A DNA stretch of 51,169 bases, from NCBI GenBank assembly GCA_024691325.1, contig JAILNR010000020.1:1-51169 (forward strand), written 5' to 3'. How positions within the stretch are numbered: the stretch's first letter is position 1; every line of letters starts with the position of its first letter. A program made the position numbers and the translations under genes. This document shows positions 16,384 through 26,486 of the stretch, piece after piece. The notes beneath the pieces were generated by a model. That model did not search any database and had not been told where the DNA came from. It was given only the letters and a program-made list of their open reading frames with translations. The stretch is from Saccharofermentans sp. (GTDB lineage Bacteria > Bacillota > Clostridia > Saccharofermentanales > Saccharofermentanaceae).

Positions 16384-18579
16384 TCAGTAAATCTGGTAGA
16401 TCGTCGTAGCTTCCTCAGGGAAGTAAGCAACCGGCGTCAGGTTCTGCTCGAAGAACTCACGGTTATAGTAAGCCCCGTTAGGATATTCAAAACCGAAGAA
16501 CTCGGGATCGTCGATAAGATACTTTATGCCTCTTTCCTGACAGTATCTTCTGAACTCATCGATGTTGTTCTGTGATCCGCCGATCAGCCAGCAGTAGATC
16601 GTCTCACGCGTATCTGTATCGTGACCTGCAGACCATGCATAATACGGCCATGCGTAATACGACGGGCGACCTGCCAGGAAGAAACGGTTCAATGCCCACT
16701 CAGGTGTCAGGAAGACATCATTGGCAGCGGTGTTCTCTTCAATCCACTTAACAAGATTTGACTGTGTGTTGACCTCGACGCATGAGGTGTTCCTGTTAAC
16801 ATAAACGCACCACTCGGAAATTCCGGTAGCAGTAAGCGGGAAGATAAGAGCGGCACCTGTAATAATAAGTGCGGTGCGCACGATGATATACCATCCCTTT
16901 GGAAGCTTCTCCTTGACCTTGACGGGAGGCACGAACATCTCCGCGAGCGCTCCTGCAACAAAGATATCAACGAGTATCAGCGAGAACTGAATGAACTTGT
17001 GATTAGCAAGCATCTCAGCTGATATCTGGCAATTGAAAGCAAATACGAAAGGTGCGAGGAAAGACAGATAGATGATCTCGCGGTAAACGGGCTTTTTGCC
17101 GAGTATGTTACGCACGAGAAGGTAGATTACATAAGAAGCCGAGATGATCAAAGTCAGTCCCGTAACTGCAACTATGTAATTCGATATTCCGGTAGGTGTC
17201 TTGTCCTCGCAGACAAAGCCTGTGATGTGCTGCATCTTAACGACATTGGAAGCGGACCCCGCGAATAACTTCGTCTGAATAAAAGAGGAAACCACAGCGG
17301 CAGCCGCGACCGCGATATAAGTAATCCTTGTCTCAGAGACAACAGCCATTATCATCAGGACCAGAAGCGAACCGATAAGTGCCGAACCGTGGAAGAACGG
17401 ATAGGCAACAGCGATAAGGCAGGCAAGAAGAGTGATGCCGATGGGATTAAGCGGGTCCTCCTTACGGAACCACCACGCCTCACGTGAACCTGCGAAGGTC
17501 TTGAGCCATGCCGCAACACCGTTGCCGGAATTACCGTCACGTGTCTTGATAAGGCTGATGCACATTCTCCTGACAAAAGGCGTCATGAGGATGATAAGCA
17601 CGAGCATCGCGCCCACGCCGAGCATCAGGTGTCTCTGGTTCGGATAAACATTGATAGCCCATATGCCCCAGTTGTCATAAGGTGTGTTTCCGTACCAGTT
17701 GTTGCTCTTGATTATAGTCTGTACCGCCTGCCCCAGCGTCTGGCCGCCCTTTCTTAACTCGCTTAACTGCGTGAAGAAATTAAACGAGCTTCTGAAGAAC
17801 ACGAGAACGGGAGTCAGGATGAAAGCTGCACGCCTTCTTGAGAACAGGACAGCGAGTGTGCCTGCGAGAGTCATCGCGCACACCATAACGATTATGCTCG
17901 GGATGTTGATCGCAAGATCAATCGAGAAACCGAGATACTCGAGCATGCCTGCGAGGAAGTAGAAGAAGAAGTGATACTGTATGCCGTCGCCCGAGAAGTG
18001 CATGTACTGTGTGGGGAAGTTATACCCCTTCGAAAAGGACGACACCATCGCGGTATGCGGAGCAAGATCCGAGAACGTGGAGTAACCCGCATAGAGAGTA
18101 TCGCCTGAGATCCTGTATGTGTAGAACATAAGGAAACTTGCAACACCCGTAAGTATAACGGTGCAAATACCGTAGTAGATTGCATTCGTCAAAGTGGAAC
18201 TGTATTCAGGGATAAAACCCGCATCCTTCCTGTCTAAGGAGTGTGAACTTTTGTGTGACTTCCTCATGCGGGCCGTGAAGTTAAGACCCGTGAATATGAT
18301 GAAGACAGCAAATGTCAAAAGGATGCTTGCTCTTCTTGCCGTGTCCTTGCCGTCAAAGGCGAGGTTCAGGATTGAGATCGAATAGTAGTTGACCATCGGT
18401 ACGAGCAAAAGCCCGACTATGATGCCTGCAGGTGCCGTGAACAAGACGGGCGGGATCTTTGATACGACGCTCTTGCTCGGTGAGCAGGCCGTAAAGAATC
18501 TTGCCGTGTCCGGCACGCACATTGTTACGAGGGATATTCCGAATACTGCGCATAGTATTAAGTACAAAATCGCGAGCAT
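16384..18579 (-). CDS. Large polytopic membrane protein, GT-C-like (predicted glycosyltransferase or assembly protein)
   Basis: 731 residues with more than ten hydrophobic helices and a soluble C-terminal part (about residues 600-731). Between helices are a long polar loop with DLAPHTAMVSSFSKGYNFP and FSGDGIQYHFFFY, a pattern seen in GT-C membrane transferases where acidic and His residues sit in the first external loop. The C-terminal part (EENTAANDVFLTPEWALNRF, RGIKYLIDDPEF) resembles the soluble tail of predicted mannosyl- or YfhO-like proteins. I cannot assign a family. Start supported by AAGGTG 8 bases before the ATG. Monocistronic, divergent from ddl by about 190 bases. Confidence 0.6.
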   Translation of the reverse strand: MLAILYLILCAVFGISLVTMCVPDTARFFTACSPSKSVVSKIPPVLFTAPAGIIVGLLLVPMVNYYSISILNLAFDGKDTARRASILLTFAVFIIFTGLNFTARMRKSHKSSHSLDRKDAGFIPEYSSTLTNAIYYGICTVILTGVASFLMFYTYRISGDTLYAGYSTFSDLAPHTAMVSSFSKGYNFPTQYMHFSGDGIQYHFFFYFLAGMLEYLGFSIDLAINIPSIIVMVCAMTLAGTLAVLFSRRRAAFILTPVLVFFRSSFNFFTQLSELRKGGQTLGQAVQTIIKSNNWYGNTPYDNWGIWAINVYPNQRHLMLGVGAMLVLIILMTPFVRRMCISLIKTRDGNSGNGVAAWLKTFAGSREAWWFRKEDPLNPIGITLLACLIAVAYPFFHGSALIGSLLVLMIMAVVSETRITYIAVAAAAVVSSFIQTKLFAGSASNVVKMQHITGFVCEDKTPTGISNYIVAVTGLTLIISASYVIYLLVRNILGKKPVYREIIYLSFLAPFVFAFNCQISAEMLANHKFIQFSLILVDIFVAGALAEMFVPPVKVKEKLPKGWYIIVRTALIITGAALIFPLTATGISEWCVYVNRNTSCVEVNTQSNLVKWIEENTAANDVFLTPEWALNRFFLAGRPSYYAWPYYAWSAGHDTDTRETIYCWLIGGSQNNIDEFRRYCQERGIKYLIDDPEFFGFEYPNGAYYNREFFEQNLTPVAYFPEEATTIYQIY

Positions 18580-18736
18580 AAATCTTCACCTTAAAAAATA
18601 AATATATAGTAGAGTCTAACAAACAAAACGCGCCCTAATCTTACATGCATATTACTTTTTGAAGATACTTGGAATACTTTACCGAAGGTAACCAAAATGT
18701 AATGAATATAAGCATTTGAGGGTAAAACAGGATTGC

Positions 18737-18742
18737 TATAAT
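18737..18742 (+). promoter_or_regulatory. Extended -10 promoter of ddl
   Basis: TGC-TATAAT at 18734-18742; a weak -35 TTTGAG lies 16 bases upstream. Leader about 20 bases to the ATG at 18769. Confidence 0.55.
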
Positions 18743-18768
18743 TTGCATACTCGAAGGAGGAAATGCAT

Positions 18769-19809
18769 ATGAGAATCGTAGTCCTGGGCGGCGGGTTAAG
18801 TCCCGAGAGAGATGTATCCAAGAAGTCGGCAAGCCTTATTGCAAATGCCCTTATCAGAAAGGGTCATTCTGTTGCGCTCATCGACCTTTACGAAGGTATC
18901 GAGAACGACGAGCCTGTTGATTACCTCTTCAAAAGAGGTGCTGATGAATTCACATATGAGATTCCCGAGGAGGAACCTGATCTTAACGAGCTCATCCGCG
19001 AGCACGGCGGCAGGAAAGAGTGGCTCGGTCCCCGCGTAATAGAGATATGTAAGGCATGCGACTGCGTTTTCGTAGGTCTTCACGGTTCTCACGGTGAGGA
19101 CGGCCGTATGCAGGCTGTTCTCGAGGCGTTCGGAATAAGATACACGGGCTGCGGCTACACGGGTTCCGTTATCGCGATGGATAAAGATCTCTCGAAGAGA
19201 CTCATCCACGGTGCAGGTTACAAGACTGCAAAGTGGTTCACGGCTTACGGCTCCGAGATCGCATATGACCGCTGCGTCAACGAGATAGGACTTCCCTTTG
19301 TAGTTAAGCCAATAGGCTGCGGCAGCTCATGCGGAGTTTCCATCGTTCACAGTGAAGATGAGTTTGATGCTGCTATGGCGTTTGCAGAAAGATATGAGCA
19401 GAGGATCATCATCGAGCAGTATATCAAGGGCCGGGAGATCACGGTAAGTATCCTTAACGGCAAGGCTCTCCCCATAACCGAGATCATTCCTCACGAGGGT
19501 TTTTACGACTACAAGAACAAGTACCAGTCAGGCCTTACGACACACGTTTGTCCGGCCGAGCTTGGTGGAGTTAATACAGAGCGCGCCAAGAAGATCGCCG
19601 AAGAGGAGTTCGATCTTTTAAGAATGAGCGCTTACGGCAGAATCGACATGATGTTTGACGGCGAGGACTTCTGGTTTATCGAAGCCAATAACCTCCCCGG
19701 CATGACCAATACTTCACTTCTTCCCGAGGCAGCTGCCAAGGCAGGCATCGAGTATGAGGATCTTTGTGAAATGATCGCGATGAAAGCAGGCAAGAAGAAG
19801 CACGAATGA
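18769..19809 (+). CDS. ddl: D-alanine--D-alanine ligase
   Basis: ATP-grasp ligase making the D-Ala-D-Ala dipeptide for peptidoglycan. 346 residues from ATG 18769; an in-frame ATG six bases earlier sits too close to AAGGAGG (18754-18760). The N-terminal GGLSPERDVS loop (about residues 8-17), VGLHGSHGEDGRMQ, the ATP-grasp EQYIKGREITVSILNG segment and the C-terminal metal site IEANNLPGMTNTSLLPE are all present. The next gene overlaps its stop by 4 bases. D-lactate or D-serine specificity cannot be ruled out, but there are no van genes. Confidence 0.92.
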   Translation: MRIVVLGGGLSPERDVSKKSASLIANALIRKGHSVALIDLYEGIENDEPVDYLFKRGADEFTYEIPEEEPDLNELIREHGGRKEWLGPRVIEICKACDCVFVGLHGSHGEDGRMQAVLEAFGIRYTGCGYTGSVIAMDKDLSKRLIHGAGYKTAKWFTAYGSEIAYDRCVNEIGLPFVVKPIGCGSSCGVSIVHSEDEFDAAMAFAERYEQRIIIEQYIKGREITVSILNGKALPITEIIPHEGFYDYKNKYQSGLTTHVCPAELGGVNTERAKKIAEEEFDLLRMSAYGRIDMMFDGEDFWFIEANNLPGMTNTSLLPEAAAKAGIEYEDLCEMIAMKAGKKKHE

Positions 19810-21047
19810 GGGTAGGAATTGTCGGAGGCGGCGCTGCGGGGCTTTTCGCAGCATCCTTTTTGAAGCACGGCGGAGCTGATTTTGTTTTACTCGAGAAAGG
19901 TCCCACATGCGGAAGAAAGCTTCTGCTGACGGGACACGGCCGCTGTAATATCACAAACAGAAAACCTGTATCGGAACTTAAGGACGGATACCATGAGGCG
20001 TCATCTTTCATGAAGGCGTCGTTGTCTTCGTTCACGCCTGATGATGCGGTCAGGTTCATCGAGGACGAACTTAAGGTGCCGCTTAAGGAAGAAGAGAACA
20101 ACAGGATGTTCCCGAAGTCCGATAAAGCTTCCGACATGAGGGATGCGCTTGTTTCGTATATCGGCAGTAAGAACATAAAGACCAACTTCGATGTCGTTGA
20201 TGTTCAGATTGAGAACACGCCTGACGGCAGGAAGTTTAACGTGATAGCGCGTGACAAAAGGCAGGAGTGCGTCGACAAGCTTATCGTTGCGACCGGCGGT
20301 CAGTCTTTTCCGCAGACGGGTTCTGACGGCAAGGCTTACGATCTTATCGAGGACACGTTAGGTCACAAGATAACTCCGCTCTATCCCGCGCTTACAGGTA
20401 TCCCGGTAGCGCAGCAGGACAAGAAGTTTACCGCCAAGGTAAGCGGCGTCTCGGTTTATGCCGGAGCAGGTCTTTACCTCAACAACAGGAAGAAAAACAA
20501 GACTGAAGGCAACGTTCTTTTTACTCACGACGGGCTCTCGGGACCTGCAATAACAGAGCTTGCGCGTAATATCTCCGAGTATGTGGTCGAGGAAGACGGC
20601 TGGATCGAGCTCGACTTTACGCCCGGCAGAGACGATAAGGAGATCGACGACGAGCTTCTCGATGAGATCCGTCAGCGTCCTGATGCGAAGCTCACCACCA
20701 TAGGTAAGAAATACGTTCCGGCGTCGCTGTCGGAGGCGATAGGAGAGCGTGCGGGCGTAACCGGCATACTTGCCTCAAGTGTTACACGCGATGCGCGAAA
20801 AGCTTTCGTAAACAACCTCAAGCATCTTCACATGACCATCGAGAGCCAGCCAAAGTTCGAGACGGCATATGTTACAAGAGGCGGCGTGGCGCTTGATGAA
20901 GTGTCCCGCAAGACGATGGAGTCGAAGCTTCTCAAAGGTCTTTACATTATCGGCGAGGTCCTCGATGTCGACGGTATAAGCGGAGGGTATAATCTGCAGG
21001 CAGCCATGAGTGAGGCTTATGTCGCAGTACGGTCCGTTCTGTGTTAA
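19806..21047 (+). CDS. HI0933/YhiN-type FAD-dependent oxidoreductase
   Basis: 413 residues with an N-terminal FAD-binding dinucleotide fold (GIVGGGAAGLFAA, residues 4-16), the family-specific GRKLLLTGHGRCNITN loop, a middle VIVATGGQSFPQTGSDG segment, and the C-terminal GEVLDVDGISGGYNLQAAMSEA flavin contact. Cytoplasmic flavoprotein of the BaiN/YhiN group; members have been linked to bile-acid dehydroxylation or have unknown roles, so no substrate is assigned. Overlaps ddl by 4 bases (ATGA). Confidence 0.88.
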   Translation: MRVGIVGGGAAGLFAASFLKHGGADFVLLEKGPTCGRKLLLTGHGRCNITNRKPVSELKDGYHEASSFMKASLSSFTPDDAVRFIEDELKVPLKEEENNRMFPKSDKASDMRDALVSYIGSKNIKTNFDVVDVQIENTPDGRKFNVIARDKRQECVDKLIVATGGQSFPQTGSDGKAYDLIEDTLGHKITPLYPALTGIPVAQQDKKFTAKVSGVSVYAGAGLYLNNRKKNKTEGNVLFTHDGLSGPAITELARNISEYVVEEDGWIELDFTPGRDDKEIDDELLDEIRQRPDAKLTTIGKKYVPASLSEAIGERAGVTGILASSVTRDARKAFVNNLKHLHMTIESQPKFETAYVTRGGVALDEVSRKTMESKLLKGLYIIGEVLDVDGISGGYNLQAAMSEAYVAVRSVLC

Positions 21048-21083
21048 AATCTTCGAAGTAATTTATAAGCGGGAGGTGTTCCT

Positions 21084-21569
21084 GTGTCTGAGAAAAGAGA
21101 GGATTACATAACTTGGGGCGAGTACTTTATGGGCGTTGCACAGCTTGCAGCCCAGAGAAGCAAAGATCCCAATACTCAGGTCGGCGCATGCATCGTAAAT
21201 GACGATAACATGATCCTGTCGGTAGGATATAACGGTCTTCCCGCAGGATGCTCTGACGATGATTTTCCCTGGGCAAGAGAAGGCGATGAATATGACACCA
21301 AGTATGTCTATGTCTGTCATGCCGAGCTTAATGCTATCTTAAATTCAGGAACTTCCGACTTAAGAGGTTCAACTATCTATGTATCTTTATTTCCGTGCGA
21401 GGGGTGCACGAAGGCCCTTATCCAGAAGGGTATCAAGAAGATAATCTACGCAAGTGATAAATATCACGATCTGCCTGCGACAAGGGCAGCAAGAAGGATG
21501 CTCGATGCGGCGGGTGTCGAATACGTGCCTTACGAATCACAGGGCCGTAAGATCGAACTGGATGTATAA
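21084..21569 (+). CDS. Deoxycytidylate (dCMP) deaminase
   Basis: 161-residue zinc deaminase converting dCMP to dUMP for thymidylate synthesis. Zinc site: His-Ala-Glu (CHAELNAI) and PCEGC; the family insert GYNGLPAGCSDDDFPW is present, as in ComEB-type enzymes. Starts with GTG at 21084, with GGGAGG 8 bases upstream. 36 bases after the flavoprotein, probably co-transcribed from ddl. Confidence 0.92.
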   Translation: MSEKREDYITWGEYFMGVAQLAAQRSKDPNTQVGACIVNDDNMILSVGYNGLPAGCSDDDFPWAREGDEYDTKYVYVCHAELNAILNSGTSDLRGSTIYVSLFPCEGCTKALIQKGIKKIIYASDKYHDLPATRAARRMLDAAGVEYVPYESQGRKIELDV

Positions 21570-21604
21570 TCACCGTTGCTGCAACGGGTCAAGGAGGAAA
21601 GAAG

Positions 21605-22930
21605 ATGGGAGAATTTAAGTCATTCATCTGGGATGAGAAGAATGAATGCATGGGTGAGGATGAAAGACGCGAACTGGTTGGCAAGCGTCTTGTAAGTGCA
21701 GTAAGAAGAACATACGATAATGTTCCTTACTACAGAAAGAAACTTGAGATGTCGGGAGTAAGTCCTGATGACATCAAGTCTATGGATGATATCGAGAAGC
21801 TTCCTTTCTGCGATAAGCTCGACTTCAGAGATAACTACCCGTTCGGTACTCTCGCAGTTCCAATGGACCAGCTTGTAAGATTTCATGCTTCTTCCGGAAC
21901 GACAGGTAAGATGAAGGTCGTAGGCTATACGGCAAACGACGTTGAACTGTGGTCTGATGCACTTTGCCGCTGCTTCGCTATGTCCGGCATGCAGAAGGGT
22001 GACCTGGTTCATATCGCATACGGATACGGCTTGTTTACAGGAGGCTTAGGCCCGCACTATGCATGCCAGAAGTTCGGTTCGGTTGCTATCCCCGTATCGG
22101 GCGGCAACACTGCAAGACAGATCCAGATACTTACGGAGTGGCAGCCTCAGGTCATCATGTGCACGCCTACGTATATGCTCCACATAATTGATGTCATCGA
22201 GAAGCAGGGAATAGATAAGTCCCTTATCAAGCTCCGTTCAGGTATCTTCGGTGCTGAGGCATGGACACGTGAGATGAAGGATCAGATCGAAGGAAGGATC
22301 GGTCTTAAGGCGTTTGATATCTACGGTCTTACTGAGATCGTAGGTCCCGGCGTAGGCTGTTCTTGCCCTTACTGCGAAGACCAGATCCATATCAATTCCG
22401 ACCTGTTCTGGCCTGAGATCGTAGATCCCGAGACAGGCAAGGTTCTTCCTGAAGGTGAGATGGGTGAGCTCGTATTCTCCTCGCTTCTCAAGGAAGGCGT
22501 TCCCATGATCCGCTATAACACACACGACCTTACACGTATTCACTACGGCAAGTGTGCATGCGGAAGAACGACTCCGAGGATCGATAAGATCACAGGACGC
22601 GCGGACGATATGCTCATCATCAGAGGCGTTAATGTATTCCCGACTCAGATCGAGGCAGCTGTCATGAAGTTCAAGGAAGTTCTTCCCCACTACATGATCT
22701 ACGTCGACCGTGTTAACAACCTTGATGTTATCTCCGTTAAGATCGAGCTTAATCCCGATCTTATGTCTGATACTATGTCAGGTCTCGAGAAACTCACCAG
22801 AGCAATCGAAGGCGAGATCGCAAGCATCACGGGCATTCATGCCAAGGTGCTTCTTGTCGAGCCGAGATCCCTGCCGAGATCTGAAGGCAAGATGGTAAGA
22901 GTTATAGACTCGAGGTTCAAGAAATCATAA
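21605..22930 (+). CDS. paaK: Phenylacetate--CoA ligase (PaaK-type)
   Basis: 441-residue adenylate-forming enzyme activating an aryl acid as its CoA thioester. ATP loop [10 protein letters not shown], adenylation motif [12 protein letters not shown], a Cys-rich zinc-like loop (CSCPYC ... CACG), and the C-terminal [14 protein letters not shown] typical of PaaK. Strong AAGGAGG ribosome binding site. No other phenylacetate catabolic genes are near; in gut Clostridia such ligases may serve arylacetate or indoleacetate metabolism. Its stop shares a base with the cellulase start (TAATG). Confidence 0.9.
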   Translation: MGEFKSFIWDEKNECMGEDERRELVGKRLVSAVRRTYDNVPYYRKKLEMSGVSPDDIKSMDDIEKLPFCDKLDFRDNYPFGTLAVPMDQLVRFHASSGTTGKMKVVGYTANDVELWSDALCRCFAMSGMQKGDLVHIAYGYGLFTGGLGPHYACQKFGSVAIPVSGGNTARQIQILTEWQPQVIMCTPTYMLHIIDVIEKQGIDKSLIKLRSGIFGAEAWTREMKDQIEGRIGLKAFDIYGLTEIVGPGVGCSCPYCEDQIHINSDLFWPEIVDPETGKVLPEGEMGELVFSSLLKEGVPMIRYNTHDLTRIHYGKCACGRTTPRIDKITGRADDMLIIRGVNVFPTQIEAAVMKFKEVLPHYMIYVDRVNNLDVISVKIELNPDLMSDTMSGLEKLTRAIEGEIASITGIHAKVLLVEPRSLPRSEGKMVRVIDSRFKKS

Positions 22931-24882
22931 TGAGAAGATCATTAAAAATCATATCAACTATCCTCACCGCGATCCTTGTGTTCGCGGTGTTCTCGTTTGT
23001 TTTGTCCTCTCCTGTCAAAGCAGAGGCTTCAGCTGATGTCGAATCCACGAACCCCTGGGGTGACGGCGGGCAGATAACTCTTAATATGTCCGGCTGCTCG
23101 GGCTACAGTCAGATAACGGTCGTCGTCGACTTCGGAGGTACGGTCAGTTCCGCATCCGGCTGGGGATTTGATTCCTACGAGATATCAGGAAGGCAGGTTA
23201 CCGCGACCGTCTCCGCAACAGGCCCCAATTCCTGGGGATTTGACGGCAATGTCGGTATCCAGGTGTCGGGCTCTAACATCAACAACATATCCCTGATCTC
23301 CGTATCAGGTTCGGGAACATCTGATGCGCCTTCCAACCAGACTGACGCGAACACTAACACCAATGAGACTGCTCAACCCCCCAATCCACAGGAGTCGCAG
23401 GCTCCCGAGGTAACGGTCGAGGGCGTTCAGGGTGACGACTGGCTTACGACGAGCGGCGACCAGATCGTGGACCAGAACGGAACTCCCGTTTGGCTTACCG
23501 GCTGCAACTGGTTCGGTTATAACACCGGAAGTAATATTTTCGACGGGGTGTGGGCTTGCAATATGCGCGAGGCACTTGAGTCCATCGCAGACCACGGCTT
23601 TAACCTCCTGCGCATCCCGATGTCGGCGGAGCTTCTTTTGCAGTGGAGTAACGGCGAGTACCCCGAGGCCAATTACAATCACGCTTATAATTCCGAGCTC
23701 GAGTCAATGAATTCGCTCGAGATATTTGACTATGCACTGTCGATCCTGGAGGCGAACGGCGTCAAGGTTATGATCGACATCCACTCGCTTCCGACGGATG
23801 CCATGGGTCACAACCTTCCTTTGTGGTACACGGATGAGTTCACGACAGAGGACTTCTATGCCGCGCTTGACTGGCTGTCAGCGCGCTACGCCAATAACGA
23901 CACGATAATCGCATACGACCTTAAGAATGAGCCGCACGGCAAGGCTTCCGAGCCTGATCACGCCATCTGGAACGGTTCTGAAGATGAGAATAACTGGAGA
24001 TACGTCGCCGAGACTGCGGGCAACATCATTCTCGATAACAACCCGCACGCTCTCATCATGATCGAGGGCATTCAGATCTATCCCATCGATCCTGTTGCGA
24101 ACGACTTCACCTCGACGAATGACGAGGATTACTACAACTCCTGGTGGGGCGGCAACCTGCGTGCTGTTGCTGATTACCCGATCGACTTCGGTTCCCCGGA
24201 GCGTAACGCGCAGATAGTTTATTCCCCTCACGATTACGGCCCGACAGTCTACATGCAGCCGTGGTTCGAGGGCGGCTTTACCTACGAGTCGCTCTACGAG
24301 GATTACTGGCACGACGCCTGGCTTTATATCGACGAGGAGCAGATCGCGCCTTTGCTGATAGGTGAGTGGGGCGGCTTCATGACAGGCGACAACCTTACAT
24401 GGATGACCTACATGCGCCAGCTCATAGCGGACTATCACCTGAATCACACATTCTGGTGCTTTAACGCGAACTCGGGTGACACCGGCGGACTTGTAACCGA
24501 CGACTTCGTGACCTGGGATAACGATAAGTATAATTTCGTAAGGGAAGTTTTGTGGCAGGATGAGAACGGCAACTTCATCGGCCTCGACCATGTCGTTCCC
24601 TTAGGCGACAACGGCATCTGCCTGACCGACTACTCGGGACTTGATGCCGTGCCTCTTACAAACCCCGAAGCACCCGCGTCCTCTGCTGACGGTTCTTCAC
24701 AGGAGACTCAGGTGACTGCGGCAGACGGAACACCGGTTGCTTCTGCTTCTGCACAGGAGGAGGATCCCGTTAAGAGCACCCTCGCGAAAATCTTAAACAT
24801 CGTCATCGGTGCCGCTGCTTTGGCTCTGCTCACAGTAGGCGGTATTGCAGTGTATAAGCTCGGCAAGAAAACCGCTAAATAA
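22930..24882 (+). CDS. Cell-surface GH5 (subfamily 1-like) endoglucanase with N-terminal beta domain and C-terminal membrane anchor
   Basis: 650 residues. Signal peptide (1-34, ending VKAEA); small Gly/Ser/aromatic beta domain (about 36-128, starting NPWGDGG), possibly carbohydrate-binding; Asn/Thr/Gln linker (130-165); GH5 catalytic domain (about 168-555) with acid/base Glu334 in LKNEPHG and nucleophile Glu479 in LLIGEWGG. The catalytic part follows Acidothermus E1 closely ([30 protein letters not shown]). After a Ser/Thr/Ala linker a final helix (about 620-641) and KLGKK tail anchor it to the membrane. It should cut beta-1,4-glucan at the cell surface. Coupled to paaK by TAATG. The N-terminal domain recurs in the next gene. 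Confidence 0.92.
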   Translation: MRRSLKIISTILTAILVFAVFSFVLSSPVKAEASADVESTNPWGDGGQITLNMSGCSGYSQITVVVDFGGTVSSASGWGFDSYEISGRQVTATVSATGPNSWGFDGNVGIQVSGSNINNISLISVSGSGTSDAPSNQTDANTNTNETAQPPNPQESQAPEVTVEGVQGDDWLTTSGDQIVDQNGTPVWLTGCNWFGYNTGSNIFDGVWACNMREALESIADHGFNLLRIPMSAELLLQWSNGEYPEANYNHAYNSELESMNSLEIFDYALSILEANGVKVMIDIHSLPTDAMGHNLPLWYTDEFTTEDFYAALDWLSARYANNDTIIAYDLKNEPHGKASEPDHAIWNGSEDENNWRYVAETAGNIILDNNPHALIMIEGIQIYPIDPVANDFTSTNDEDYYNSWWGGNLRAVADYPIDFGSPERNAQIVYSPHDYGPTVYMQPWFEGGFTYESLYEDYWHDAWLYIDEEQIAPLLIGEWGGFMTGDNLTWMTYMRQLIADYHLNHTFWCFNANSGDTGGLVTDDFVTWDNDKYNFVREVLWQDENGNFIGLDHVVPLGDNGICLTDYSGLDAVPLTNPEAPASSADGSSQETQVTAADGTPVASASAQEEDPVKSTLAKILNIVIGAAALALLTVGGIAVYKLGKKTAK

Positions 24883-24985
24883 TAACGCACGCGAAATATC
24901 AAAAGAATTGTATTGCATTTGCGTATATAACGCTCGTAAAATCAAAGTGTATATCTAATCAAATATGGTGTGTGGGGGCTACGCT

Positions 24986-26389
24986 GTGAGTTTAAGGATT
25001 CATTCTAAGATTAGTGCTGTATTAACAGCGCTTGTAATTTCCATTGCGTTGTTATTTACTCTTGCTTCTAACGTAAGAGCTGATGCTTCTGTTTCGACTG
25101 ACCCGAGGACATGGGGAAATGGCGGAATGGTAGGAGTCTCCGTCTCGAACGGTCAGTCCGGAGAGACGATAACGGTAGTCGCTACCGTCGAGGGTGAGCT
25201 TACCAATGCTACGACAACGGCAGGTTCTATCTCTGTTGACGGCAACACCATTACGGCGACCGTCGATGCAGATCAGCTTTACTATTTCTATATCGGTATC
25301 GAGGGATCGGATATAACCGGTATCTCGGCATCCGCTTCTGTTTCCGGAAGCCCTGCTCCCACCGAGCCTGAACCTACAGTTCCTGCTCCGACGGAGCCGG
25401 CACCTACACAGCCGACGCAGACGCAGCCGACGCAGGCTACACCTGCACCTTCACAGACTACACAGACGCAGCCGACACAGACACAGCCTGCACAGACTAC
25501 GGCAACATCTGCGACCACGGCTGCAACACAGGCTCCTGCGGCTACAACCGCTGCTACAACAGCTGCGCCCGCGGCAACAACGACAGCAGCAACCGCAGCG
25601 GCAACGACAACAGCTGCCGCACAGCCTAATTCCAATTCAGGATCAAGTGCAGCTCCTGCAGGCGGTTCAGCTGCTCCCGCAGCAGAGCCTGTTGCAACAG
25701 AACCTGCAGTAACACCCGCAGACGGCGCAGCAGCACCTGCAGCAATCGATGCGGCAGCCGCAGGCATAATCAATGCAGACAATGTAAGTTCCAATCAGGA
25801 TAATAATGATGCGGACACCAATGACGATGCTGATACAGATGAGACAGCAGAGTCTACAGAGGAGACCACGGTACCTATCATCATTCTTGATGAAGACGGT
25901 AATGAGATCATGGTTACTCCCACACCTACACCTTTCCCCCGCATGAGCGGAAGGATCACATATGATGATTCAACAAATTACTTCCCCTGGAAGCCCTTGT
26001 TAATAAGCGTTGTCGTTATTGCTGTTCTTGCAGCAAGATATATGGTCTTGAAGGCGCAGGGACTTCACGGTGGAGAACTTGCTTTGGAGTTTGTTCCCGG
26101 TGTTTCTGATATCGTGGATAAGCTCTCACGTAAGGGAACTAAGATCGAGGCACGCACCACAAGTGCTTACGATTATTCGAATTCAACTGCAAGACGTGCT
26201 GCGGAAGCAGCAAGAGAGGCTCAGGAGGCCCGCGCTGAGTTCGCAAGGACACAGCAGGCGGCAAAGGCATCCGCACCTGCAGCAATTGAAGGGGTTAAGG
26301 CTCCCGTAAAGAGAACTGCTCCCGCTTCAGAGAATGCAGCGAAGGAAGAACCCAAGACAGGAAGGCCTTCTCCTTTTAAGCCTCTTTAA
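24986..26389 (+). CDS. Single-pass surface protein: beta domain, Pro/Thr/Ala stalk, membrane helix, cytoplasmic tail
   Basis: 467 residues from GTG 24986, chosen because GTGGGGG lies 7 bases upstream and the protein then starts with a clean signal peptide; ATG 24965 would add 7 residues. Numbering from the ATG: signal to about 41; beta domain 43-128 (TWGNGG ... ITVVATVEG ... TITATV ... IGIEGSDI), homologous by eye to that of the preceding cellulase; stalk about 130-270 rich in PTQ, ATT and APA; an acidic Asp/Asn stretch; membrane helix about 340-360; a cytoplasmic tail with an Ala/Arg/Glu helix ending in RPSPFKPL. No catalytic domain. Perhaps a polysaccharide-binding receptor or scaffold. Confidence 0.8.
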   Translation: MSLRIHSKISAVLTALVISIALLFTLASNVRADASVSTDPRTWGNGGMVGVSVSNGQSGETITVVATVEGELTNATTTAGSISVDGNTITATVDADQLYYFYIGIEGSDITGISASASVSGSPAPTEPEPTVPAPTEPAPTQPTQTQPTQATPAPSQTTQTQPTQTQPAQTTATSATTAATQAPAATTAATTAAPAATTTAATAAATTTAAAQPNSNSGSSAAPAGGSAAPAAEPVATEPAVTPADGAAAPAAIDAAAAGIINADNVSSNQDNNDADTNDDADTDETAESTEETTVPIIILDEDGNEIMVTPTPTPFPRMSGRITYDDSTNYFPWKPLLISVVVIAVLAARYMVLKAQGLHGGELALEFVPGVSDIVDKLSRKGTKIEARTTSAYDYSNSTARRAAEAAREAQEARAEFARTQQAAKASAPAAIEGVKAPVKRTAPASENAAKEEPKTGRPSPFKPL

Positions 26390-26423
26390 TTCTTATGTAA
26401 TGATTCATTCATATTTCTTACTT

Positions 26424-26454
26424 TATAATTATTAGTGGAAGCGTATAATTATTA
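26424..26454 (+). promoter_or_regulatory. Tandem -10 boxes in a 20-bp direct repeat
   Basis: TATAATTATTA occurs at 26424-26434 and again at 26444-26454, exactly 20 bp apart. Both are good -10 boxes; -35 matches are weak. Precedes the disordered-protein gene (ATG 26487, AAAGGA site). Confidence 0.45.
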
Positions 26455-26486
26455 AGTACAATTGAACGAGAAAAGGACAGTAACTG

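Noticed and set aside
25370..25620. Short PTQ/ATT DNA repeats considered as a mobile or regulatory repeat
   Set aside because: They are in-frame codons of a low-complexity stalk.
25288..25794. Ala/Val/Gly/Cys-rich minus-strand frame
   Set aside because: Complement of the Pro/Thr/Ala stalk.
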